A stretch of 5,183 bases of DNA from CAYXDR01 sp046498185. GTDB taxonomy: Bacteria; Desulfobacterota; DSM-4660; Desulfatiglandales; Desulfatiglandaceae. A program made the translations under genes and the position numbers. Position 1 is the first letter of the stretch. Each line of letters starts with the position of its first letter. A model generated the notes under the pieces. The model had not been told where the DNA came from. It saw only the letters and a program-made list of their open reading frames with translations, and made no database searches. Below, piece after piece: positions 1 to 5,183 of this stretch. The DNA lies in the NCBI GenBank assembly GCA_046498185.1, contig JAWOBE010000221.1:1-5183 (forward strand), in the 5' to 3' direction.

Positions 1-96
1 ATTAAATCTTGGCTGGGATGGTTTGACAAGCCCTGTCTTTGAAATCTTTAGGTTAATGCCCATCCACGAATGTTCAATTAAACCGGTATCTGCGTT

Positions 97-154
97 GTGA
101 AAAATTTTTTATCCATGAAATATCAATTTCATATACCTGTGGAAAAATTTTCAC
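97..154. promoter_or_regulatory. Nested imperfect palindrome upstream of the membrane-sensor gene
   Basis: An inner perfect inverted repeat, ATGAAAT (115-121) and ATTTCAT (126-132), encloses a 4-nt loop. Outer arms GTGAAAAATTTT (97-108) and AAAAATTTTCAC (143-154) are also complementary if one base is bulged. The whole unit is AT-rich and about 115 bp upstream of the first start codon. It could be an operator for a dimeric regulator, a cruciform-forming element, or the transcription terminator of a gene off the left edge; its A and T tracts would suit either strand. No clear sigma-70 promoter could be placed around it. The symmetry is visible directly; any function is inference. Confidence 0.35.
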
Positions 155-269
155 CAGACCTTGATATCGACCAAATTTTCCGTTTTATGGACAGACACTA
201 TGTTTAATGATGAGGGTTCTAAGGCGGATCCTTATATCTTACTATTATATGGGGTTTAAATAGAACACC

Positions 270-1115
270 ATGATGATTTTACCTTCGCTATACGGCTTTT
301 TTTTGGGGTTTGCGGCAATATTTGTATGCTTCGGCGTTGGCATGCTTTTTTTGCGCAATGCTGCGAGCGGAGAAGTCGGTCCAGGATACTGGGCCAATAG
401 CCTCTTCTTAAACAGTGCTGGATTTGTCTCCTGGGCAGGTACGGCCAAATATAGCCCATGGCTGTTCTTCAATGCAGGTGAAGTTTTACATATGCTGGGC
501 TTTATTACATTGGTGCTTGGTATCTATAGGTTTACTGGAAAGAAGATTCAACGCCGGCATATTTATGCTCTATGCGGGCTTGTCGTTGCTTGGTTGGGGA
601 CAATGACATTTATGCCGCAATTTCGAACCGCATCGTTCTTTCTGCTCATGGTTTTTCGGGCCGTTCTTTTTCTGTGGGCTGGCGGAATGGTTTTAAGGAA
701 CATCCCGATAACGTTGATAGCGGGACGTAAACTGGCCGGTGCAGGATTACTGGCCTGGGGGGCGTATGTACTTATATTTCCTCTTATTTGGCGATTGCCG
801 TGGTTGCTGCCCATGGCATTTGGCCTCCTGGTGGGTTTTCATTTATTGGCGACCCTGGGTATGGTGGTTCTGGTGATGGATCGTATTCGGATACGGGCCG
901 AGGCGAATGAAAAACGCGTTCAGCACCTTGAAGGGTTGCTCCCCATATGCTCTTACTGTAAAAATATCAGGGACGATAAGGGATATTGGCACCAGGTTGA
1001 ATCATATGTTCGTGATCATTCAGAAGCGGAATTTAGCCATAGTATCTGCCCCGAATGTGCCAAAAAATATTATCCGGATATAGACTTATACGGCGATGAT
1101 GAAAATCAAGGTTAA
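270..1115 (+). CDS. Polytopic membrane protein with C-terminal two-CxxC (putative zinc-binding) cassette
   Basis: This 281-aa protein is likely an inner-membrane sensor or signalling component; its ligand and partner are unknown. About seven hydrophobic segments are visible, near residues 4-28, 41-58, 63-87, 97-115, 121-142, 153-174 and 179-203. A short charged helix (about 204-222, RIRIRAEANEKRVQHLEG) follows, of the kind that connects a membrane sensor to a cytoplasmic output. The tail (223-270) has CSYC at 227-230, the IRDDKGYWHQVE stretch at 233-244, and CPEC at 260-263, with His257 nearby; four cysteines would suit one zinc. In Desulfobacterota this cassette commonly ends PAS, kinase and response-regulator proteins, but no kinase, GGDEF or receiver domain is present here. 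An in-frame TAG at 261-263 rules out a longer start. ATG270 and ATG273 are both possible, and the only purine run upstream (GGGG, 251-254) is a poor ribosome site. No partner gene is adjacent. The architecture is seen; zinc binding and sensing are inferred. Confidence 0.85.
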   Translation: MMILPSLYGFFLGFAAIFVCFGVGMLFLRNAASGEVGPGYWANSLFLNSAGFVSWAGTAKYSPWLFFNAGEVLHMLGFITLVLGIYRFTGKKIQRRHIYALCGLVVAWLGTMTFMPQFRTASFFLLMVFRAVLFLWAGGMVLRNIPITLIAGRKLAGAGLLAWGAYVLIFPLIWRLPWLLPMAFGLLVGFHLLATLGMVVLVMDRIRIRAEANEKRVQHLEGLLPICSYCKNIRDDKGYWHQVESYVRDHSEAEFSHSICPECAKKYYPDIDLYGDDENQG

Positions 1116-1189
1116 TTATCCCATCTCGTGGAACCTTTTCCTCAACGCTCACCACCATGGCTTTTGACCACAGCAGCTTGAGGTGGTTT

Positions 1190-1230
1190 GGAGCCTGCTC
1201 CTGTAAGCAGACTCCGAGGGGCCTACCCTC
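1190..1230. other. Two tandem hairpins in the 1116-1441 intergenic region
   Basis: The first hairpin pairs GGAG (1190-1193) with CTCC (1212-1215) and CTGCT (1195-1199) with AGCAG (1206-1210). That is nine pairs around one C/A mismatch, with a 6-nt loop. A second stem, GAGGG (1216-1220) with CCCTC (1226-1230) and a 5-nt loop, follows immediately. No T-tract follows on either strand, so neither is a standard intrinsic terminator. They lie between the convergent 3' ends of the membrane-protein gene and the exported-protein gene. They might be an RNA structure or part of a decayed mobile element. Apart from these stems, the nearby repeat and a weak 40-codon ORF, I see nothing in 1116-1441. Confidence 0.4.
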
Positions 1231-1351
1231 ATCTCTTGTGCAGCCTCGTGGCGCACAGCTTATCGAATGCTGGAATCTCTGCGTGGTCCGGAATTGCAAG
1301 TATTGCTGAGCAATCATTGAACTCTAAGTCGAGTTTCTTGCCCCATATCAT
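1229..1351 (-). pseudogene. 40-codon ORF containing repeat copy A; probable gene remnant
   Basis: ATG at 1351 opens a 40-codon frame ending in TGA at 1229-1231. Its centre reads NDCSAILAIPDHAEIPAFDK (residues 12-31). This resembles a minus-strand reading of repeat copy B, KDCFEIAAIRDPAEIQAFDK, without any gap. An AAGG lies only 3 nt before the ATG, which is too close for an ideal ribosome site. A stop codon lies eight codons upstream in the same frame. I do not recognise the family. It is either a very small protein or, more likely, a fragment of a longer ancestral coding sequence that has also left a trace at 2487-2548. Confidence 0.3.
1259..1320. repeat. Direct repeat, copy A (62 bp, about 76% identical to copy B)
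   Basis: Aligned without gaps to 2487-2548, 47 of 62 bases match by eye, including the first 13 (CTTATCGAATGCT) and the GAATTGC and AGCAATC blocks. Both copies run in the same direction. Read on the minus strand, 8 of the 15 differences fall at third codon positions, 6 at second and 1 at first. The frame stays open in both copies, so the repeat may be an old coding fragment rather than a regulatory site. Similarity fades on both sides of the core. Confidence 0.65.
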
Positions 1352-1441
1352 TTGCCTTGCTGTGAATAAAATCTACTTATCTTAAATTTATTAGCCTTCC
1401 GATAAGCTTTCCGCGCAACCACTTGGGTAATCTTTTCATTC

Positions 1442-2374
1442 TTAATGTCGGGTCCCCAAAATTCTCACACTCCTTACCCCAAAATCTCCACTTTGGTTCG
1501 CTAACTCGAGCCACCTGTAATCGTCTCGAAAAGCGTTGTCACGGACATTCATTATCATTTCCCCGTTCATAAGCACTTCAACTTGGCCATCGCTCCCTTG
1601 GCGCCATAATAGTTTCTGCCGTTCCCCACTCCTGATGTCCCTTTTTAACTTCGAACTGCTAACAAGCTCCCGTTGCCTCCTGCTGAACCTGTAAAGATCC
1701 ATAACCCCTTCATCACCCGTATAGAGTGCCAACATGTAACCGTAATTACCGGTTTGGTCCTGAAACAAGGCGACTTCATAGTGCCCTTCAACGCTGGGCT
1801 CATTGTGAATGCTGAAGACCAGTTCAAGAGAGAATGCATTGGTAATTTCAGTTCCAAGACGGATCCTTGCCGGTGCTCGTCTTGAAATATCTTCCTCCGA
1901 TCGAGATCTGCTTTCCCTTGGTTCATCTCTCTGGAACGCCTGGTCAAGGAAGGCGCCCAGCAAAGCACTCCCCAAATCCTCTCTAGAGCCTCTGGATCGT
2001 TGGTCGTTGGTAGCATCTTTGGTTGCGACTCGCTTGGGCTGGACACTTGAGCGCAACCCCAGGGAAGCATCGACCCAAAATTCCCCCGAAATCACATTCC
2101 ATGCAGGGTTTTCTGTGAAATTTCCATCAGAGAATTCATCAAACAGAAGTTCTCTGCGCCAAGGCGTGTCGTATTTTGACACCAGATCCTCAAGGGCCTG
2201 TTGGAGCCAGCGGTCTGCAGCTCTTTGATCTTTCGACTTCTCACTCAAGGAACGCAAATCATCAATTAATTCCTCTAATTCAGTGTTGTTAGAGGCTTGA
2301 CATGGCAGCGGGTTGGCCATAATAAAAAACACCAGAACTATACACGAAAAAAAACTGAATACACTTCGTGTCAT
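1442..2374 (-). CDS. Exported protein with concanavalin/LamG-like beta-sandwich domain (DUF1080-type signature)
   Basis: A 310-aa protein probably exported by Sec, with no activity I can assign. Residues 1-27 form a signal peptide: a short basic start, a hydrophobic core (about 5-19) and a likely cut after CQA (25-27). Cys25 is not in a proper lipobox. A predicted helical or coiled-coil stretch follows (31-68). The beta-sandwich opens with LLFDEFSDGNF at 76-86, then NPAWNV and GEFWVD. It resumes at about 170-307 with a strand-rich repeat ending in VEVLMNGEMIMNV (265-277) and a terminal GDFGVRSVRILG. This start and end pattern recalls LamG, 3-keto-glycoside hydrolase-like (DUF1080) and sugar-binding sheets. 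Between them lies an unusual charged insertion (112-170) rich in Arg, Ser and Glu. ATG2374 has an ideal ribosome site. The gene stands alone between two direct repeats. The fold call is by recalled pattern; carbohydrate binding is only a possibility. Confidence 0.75.
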   Translation of the reverse strand: MTRSVFSFFSCIVLVFFIMANPLPCQASNNTELEELIDDLRSLSEKSKDQRAADRWLQQALEDLVSKYDTPWRRELLFDEFSDGNFTENPAWNVISGEFWVDASLGLRSSVQPKRVATKDATNDQRSRGSREDLGSALLGAFLDQAFQRDEPRESRSRSEEDISRRAPARIRLGTEITNAFSLELVFSIHNEPSVEGHYEVALFQDQTGNYGYMLALYTGDEGVMDLYRFSRRQRELVSSSKLKRDIRSGERQKLLWRQGSDGQVEVLMNGEMIMNVRDNAFRDDYRWLELANQSGDFGVRSVRILGTRH

Positions 2375-2380
2375 AATAGA

Positions 2381-2387
2381 CCTCCTT
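2381..2387 (-). promoter_or_regulatory. Strong Shine-Dalgarno site for the exported-protein gene
   Basis: On the minus strand AAGGAGG lies 6 nt before the ATG at 2374. This near-perfect match to the 16S anti-SD fixes the start of the 310-aa protein and implies efficient translation. Confidence 0.85.
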
Positions 2388-2486
2388 TTTCATTACATGG
2401 TGGAAAATAAAAATAACTGCTGCCAGAAATCGTTTGAACCTGGAACCCCTATCCCCATCCTTCCTGGCTGATCGCCTCCAATACAA

Positions 2487-2548
2487 CTTATCGAATGCTT
2501 GAATTTCAGCAGGATCTCGAATTGCGGCTATTTCAAAGCAATCCTTGA
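2487..2548. repeat. Direct repeat, copy B
   Basis: This is the second copy of the 62-bp repeat, 1228 bp from copy A and in the same orientation, so the pair brackets the exported-protein gene. On the minus strand it lies in a longer open frame (2289-2672) that also runs into the 5' part of that gene in another frame. Residues PYALCGRFAI precede the shared segment. I do not recognise the ancestral family. Together with the 3' end of the groEL remnant, it is the only feature I can support in the gap between 2388 and 2690. Confidence 0.6.
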
Positions 2549-2687
2549 TCGCGAAGCGACCGCATAAAGCATAGGGAGAACCCGGATGTTGCCTGTCGAT
2601 TTCTTTATTATTCCGCCGAATCGAGCAATTTCGGTATTTTCTCCCAATTATAGGGGTATTCAAAAAAAACAATCATCTATCAAAAAA

Positions 2688-2953
2688 CTAATACATATCC
2701 CCGGAGGGCATAGCGGCCGTCGATGATTTTCCCTTTTGAGGCTTTTCAGAAACCATGGCTTCTGTGGTCATGAGAAGACCGGCCAAGGAAGCGGCGTTTT
2801 GAAGCGCAAACCGGGTGACTTTGGTTGGATCCACGATGCCGGCCTTTATAAGGTCTTCATAAGCCCCTGTTTCAGCATTAAAGCCAAAATGTCAACTCCC
2901 TGCAGCATCTTCTCTCTGGCTTTTGCCCCGTGTTTAATCTCTTTTGCCGTCAT
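2688..2953 (-). pseudogene. groEL: groEL (60-kDa chaperonin) remnant with large internal out-of-frame deletion
   Basis: GroEL normally forms the ATP-driven folding chamber in the cytoplasm and is about 540-550 residues long. Here both ends survive and the middle is missing. ATG2953 begins MTAKEIKHGAKAREKMLQGV and continues DILA, matching GroEL residues 1-24. Positions 2888-2691, in another frame, encode 66 residues with FGFNAETGAYEDLIKAG, DPTKVTRFALQNAAS, LLMTTEAMVSEKP and the end MPSGDMY, then TAG at 2688-2690. By comparison with E. coli GroEL (548 aa) these correspond to about residue 476 to the end. The join lies at 2883-2888 on TTTGGC, a sequence expected at both break sites, so about 450 codons were lost by microhomology deletion or template slippage. 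The N-terminal frame runs on into ten new codons and stops at 2846-2848, giving a 35-aa peptide. All of the ATPase and apical domains are absent, so no chaperonin can be made. The remnant's start overlaps the ftsH 3' end by 20 bp. An assembly collapse is an alternative explanation. Confidence 0.9.
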
Positions 2954-4859
2954 TGCCTGTGACTTCCCTGAGTGGGTTTCCCAGCATCCTTCTAAGCTCC
3001 TCCCCCTGTACAACCTCTTTCTCCGAAACCAGGACAGCCAGGGCATCCAAAACGCCCCGATGAGTGGACAGTATCCCTTTCACTCGTTGGTGGGCCTGCT
3101 CGATTAACGTGGAAATTTCGGTATCGATTTGGCCGGCCTTTTCTTCACTGTAGGCTTTATGGGGGCTGAAGCTTTCAGGGGTGAACATGGGTTGCCTGGC
3201 ACGCTCATATGTCACCAATCCCAGGCGATCGCTCATGCCATATTCGGTGACCATGGATCGGGCAATGTCCGTCGCCTGCTGCAGATCATTTTGCGCCCCC
3301 GTGGAGACTTCTCCGAAAACCAGTTCTTCCGCCACCCTGCCTCCCAACAGAACGGCCAGTCTGTCCACCAGTTCCGATCGGGTCATTAAATATCGGTCCT
3401 CGGTGGGTTGCTGCTGGGTATATCCGAGAGCTGCGATCCCTCGTGGAATGACGGAAATCTTGTGCACCGGGTCGGCATGTTCGACAGACTCGGCCACAAT
3501 CGCATGACCGGATTCATGAAAAGCGACAATTTCCTTCTCCTGTGCGTTCATGACCCGATTCTTTTTCTGCAGACCGGCAACCAACCTGTCGATAGCTTCA
3601 TCGAAATCCAATGACCCTACCGTTTCTTTGTCTTTCCTGGCGGCTAACAGGGCTGCCTCATTGACGAGATTAGCCAGGTCTGCTCCTACAAACCCCGGAG
3701 TACGGCCTGCAAGCATCCGAAGGTCGACATCGGGAGCTAACAGCACATTCTTCGAATGGATATTCAGGATGGCTTCACGCCCGTTGATATCCGGCCTGTC
3801 CACCAGGACCTGCCGATCAAACCGGCCAGGGCGCAACAGAGCAGGATCAAGGATCTCCGGTCTGTTGGTGGCTGCCATAATGATGACCCCTTTGTTCGTT
3901 TCGAATCCATCCATTTCCACCAGGAGCTGGTTGAGAGTTTGCTCTCGCTCATCATGACCACCCATGACATTCATTCCTCGCGCTTTTCCCAACGCATCGA
4001 GTTCATCGATGAAAATGATGCACGGGGCCTGGCCCGTGGCCTGCTCGAAAAGATCGCGAACCCGTGCGGCTCCTACGCCGACGAACATCTCCACGAACTC
4101 GGACCCGCTGATACTGAAGAAAGGGACTTTTGCCTCTCCGGCCACCGCCCTGGCCAGAAGGGTTTTGCCTGTACCAGGAGGTCCTACCAGAAGCACTCCT
4201 TTGGGAATCCTGCCTCCGAGCTTCTGGAATTTTCCAGGATTGCTCAGAAATTCAACTACTTCCTCCAGTTCGTCTTTAGCCTCGTCAATTCCGGCTACAT
4301 CCGCGAAAGTGACCTTTGTCTCACTCTCGGCGAAGATCTTGGCTTTGCTCTTGGCAAAAGACATGACCCCCATCCCCGCCCCCATCTTTTTCATCGCAAA
4401 CCGCCAGATCAGAAAGAAAATACCGATAGGGATAACCCAGGATAGAACGCTGCTCAGGAATTTGCTCTCATAGCGCCCGGAGTAGTCGACCCTGGATTCA
4501 TCAAGATCCTTCACCAACGACGGATCATTCACCCGAATGGTGGTGAACCTCTGGTCCGACTTACTTTCTTGTGATTTCAGTGTTCCGGTGATGTTTTCCG
4601 GACCTATAGTCAACTCCCTTACAAAACCTTCAGATATATATTGTTTGAATTGACTGTAGGGGATAGTCTCTACTTTTCCAGAGAAAAAGGACTGTTGAAT
4701 ATAGGAAAACAAAAGAAAGGCCACCAGGAAATACCAGATGCTGAAGCGAGTTTTAGAAGGCAATACTTTTTTCTTCTTCTGGGGGTCCTGACTTCCAAAG
4801 AAGGAACGAAGCTTATCTTTTAAATCCTCCATGGGTTCTTTTTTCCTATTGGACGGCAT
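2934..4859 (-). CDS. ftsH: ATP-dependent zinc metalloprotease FtsH
   Basis: A membrane-anchored AAA+ protease that unfolds and degrades misassembled membrane proteins and short-lived regulators as a hexamer, with its catalytic domains in the cytoplasm. The 641-aa protein is full length. It has TM1 at about 39-59, a small periplasmic domain (about 60-135) and TM2 at about 138-154. The ATPase has Walker A GPPGTGKT (226-233), pore loop FVG (259-261), Walker B IIFIDELD (281-288) and a second region of homology ending RPGRFDRQ (343-350). The peptidase has the zinc motif HESGH (448-452), with Ser where HEAGH is common, and Asp525 in GAQNDL as the likely third ligand. I chose ATG4859 because GAGGA lies 6 nt upstream; a TTG at 4865 would abut that site. 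The C-terminus (NPLREVTGNDGKRD) overlaps the groEL remnant's start, suggesting former translational coupling. The 5' end overlaps the receiver remnant by 14 nt. It may be an accessory ftsH paralogue, which the window alone cannot settle. Confidence 0.97.
   Translation of the reverse strand: MPSNRKKEPMEDLKDKLRSFFGSQDPQKKKKVLPSKTRFSIWYFLVAFLLFSYIQQSFFSGKVETIPYSQFKQYISEGFVRELTIGPENITGTLKSQESKSDQRFTTIRVNDPSLVKDLDESRVDYSGRYESKFLSSVLSWVIPIGIFFLIWRFAMKKMGAGMGVMSFAKSKAKIFAESETKVTFADVAGIDEAKDELEEVVEFLSNPGKFQKLGGRIPKGVLLVGPPGTGKTLLARAVAGEAKVPFFSISGSEFVEMFVGVGAARVRDLFEQATGQAPCIIFIDELDALGKARGMNVMGGHDEREQTLNQLLVEMDGFETNKGVIIMAATNRPEILDPALLRPGRFDRQVLVDRPDINGREAILNIHSKNVLLAPDVDLRMLAGRTPGFVGADLANLVNEAALLAARKDKETVGSLDFDEAIDRLVAGLQKKNRVMNAQEKEIVAFHESGHAIVAESVEHADPVHKISVIPRGIAALGYTQQQPTEDRYLMTRSELVDRLAVLLGGRVAEELVFGEVSTGAQNDLQQATDIARSMVTEYGMSDRLGLVTYERARQPMFTPESFSPHKAYSEEKAGQIDTEISTLIEQAHQRVKGILSTHRGVLDALAVLVSEKEVVQGEELRRMLGNPLREVTGNDGKRD
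2963..2969 (-). promoter_or_regulatory. Possible Shine-Dalgarno of the groEL remnant inside the ftsH 3' end
   Basis: The minus strand reads AGGGAAG, 9 nt before the ATG at 2953. The spacing is slightly long but usable, and consistent with groEL having once been translated from within or just after ftsH. The 35-aa peptide could still be initiated here. Confidence 0.4.
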
Positions 4860-5183
4860 GATCAATCCTCATTGGTAATTCCCGATCTGCATTTTTTGGG
4901 GATAAAATAAATCCTATTTTCGGCAATCTAACGGTTCGGGTCCAATAGGGGAATAGACTCTTAATCATATAGTTGAGTTCATCCCATCCCGCCGGCTTGA
5001 CGATATAACTGTTCGCCCCTAAAGCATAACACTGGTCCTGTTCCAGACCGTCCATTTTTTCCCTTCGCCGGGCGATAACCCCCCGGATCGGACGGTATAA
5101 AACAAAATTCAAAGCCCAGATTCGGGCACGGCTTGGGTTGAGGGCAATACCGACATGACCCCACCCTCCGCACCATCCGCTGT
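4846..5183 (-). pseudogene. Decayed response-regulator receiver domain, 3' part, running off the window edge
   Basis: The minus-strand frame ending in TAG at 4846-4848 contains CYALGANSYIVKPAGWDELN and then YWTRTVRLP. This is the hallmark end of Rcp1-type CheY-like receivers, including the conserved Lys-Pro of KP. Upstream the signature is scrambled across frames. ADGAEG, as in an early receiver helix, appears in one frame near the edge. PNLGFEFCFIPSDPGG, a poor version of the phospho-acceptor strand, appears in a second frame without a clear acceptor Asp. The frame carrying GANSY has no recognisable receiver sequence before REKMDG. Frameshifts therefore seem to have broken the gene. A 24-residue tail after RLP overlaps the ftsH start by 14 nt. 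The rest of the gene lies beyond 5183. It is probably non-functional; sequencing error is a weaker alternative. Confidence 0.7.
4866..4870 (-). promoter_or_regulatory. Shine-Dalgarno site that decides the ftsH start
   Basis: GAGGA on the minus strand is separated from ATG4859 by 6 nt, ideal spacing. It directly abuts the in-frame TTG at 4865, which therefore cannot be the main start. I could not place a convincing promoter between here and 4960. Confidence 0.75.

Noticed and set aside
23..28. TTGACA as a -35 promoter element
   Set aside because: No acceptable -10 hexamer lies 16-18 bp downstream, and the first gene is about 240 bp away.
200..259. 19-codon ORF just upstream of the membrane-sensor gene, as a possible leader peptide
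   Set aside because: It has no ribosome site, no run of regulatory codons and no attenuator hairpins. Short ORFs of this size are expected by chance.
1809..2228. 139-codon plus-strand ORF opposite the exported-protein gene
   Set aside because: It is antisense to a gene with a signal peptide and a strong ribosome site. Its Ser/Arg-rich composition mirrors the opposite strand.
2647..2652. Minus-strand TATAAT as a -10 element for the exported-protein gene
   Set aside because: The hexamer is perfect, but there is no good -35 at 16-18 bp and the surrounding DNA is AT-rich. It would also imply a leader of about 265 nt. It remains possible but unsupported.
2289..2672. 127-codon minus-strand ORF as a gene
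   Set aside because: Its 3' third overlaps the signal-peptide region of the well-supported exported protein in another frame. Only the repeat-copy B part looks meaningful.
2640..2687. Intrinsic terminator after the groEL remnant
   Set aside because: Two T-tracts are present on the minus strand, but I found no GC-rich stem preceding them.
3756..4445. 229-codon plus-strand ORF opposite ftsH
   Set aside because: It lies wholly antisense to the conserved AAA+ region of ftsH, and its translation has no recognisable domain. It is a shadow frame.
4865..4865. TTG start for ftsH giving a protein two residues longer
   Set aside because: The GAGGA ribosome site ends immediately before it, leaving no spacer. 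ATG4859 has the correct 6-nt spacing.
1..5183. CRISPR array, tRNA or rRNA genes, or a complete insertion sequence
   Set aside because: I saw no regularly spaced repeats, no tRNA-like cloverleaf, no rRNA signature and no transposase frame in the window.

Overview
The window reads as chromosomal DNA from a deltaproteobacterium-like organism, probably of the Desulfobacterota (sulfate-reducer-type) lineage. The main pointer is the C-terminal two-CxxC cassette of the first protein (CSYC...IRDDKGYWHQVE...FSHSICPEC). I know it as a recurring C-terminal tail on membrane sensors, PAS proteins and response regulators in that group. This assignment rests on recalled family patterns, not on a search.

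Layout. Positions 1-269 are non-coding, AT-rich, and carry a nested imperfect palindrome (97-154). Positions 270-1115 (+) encode a polytopic membrane protein with the two-CxxC tail and no enzymatic output domain. Positions 1116-1441 are intergenic, with two tandem hairpins and the first copy of a 62-bp repeat. Positions 1442-2374 (-) encode an exported protein with a concanavalin/LamG-like beta-sandwich signature. A second copy of the repeat follows at 2487-2548, in the same orientation, so the exported-protein gene sits between direct repeats. Positions 2688-2953 (-) hold a collapsed groEL: about 24 N-terminal codons joined to the last 66 codons, with the middle of the gene gone. Positions 2934-4859 (-) encode a complete FtsH AAA+ zinc metalloprotease. 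Positions 4846-5183 (-) hold a decayed, edge-truncated response-regulator receiver domain.

How it fits together. On the minus strand the order is receiver remnant, ftsH, groEL remnant, exported protein. ftsH and groEL overlap by 20 bp, so they were probably a co-expressed membrane-proteostasis and chaperonin pair before groEL was deleted. An intact ftsH lying between two wrecked genes, next to short diverged repeats, suggests a region undergoing deletion and decay, with ftsH kept by selection. The most notable observation is the groEL deletion: both termini are recognisable, and the junction lies on a TTTGGC sequence that I infer was present at both original break sites. I do not see a convincing new multi-gene system here.
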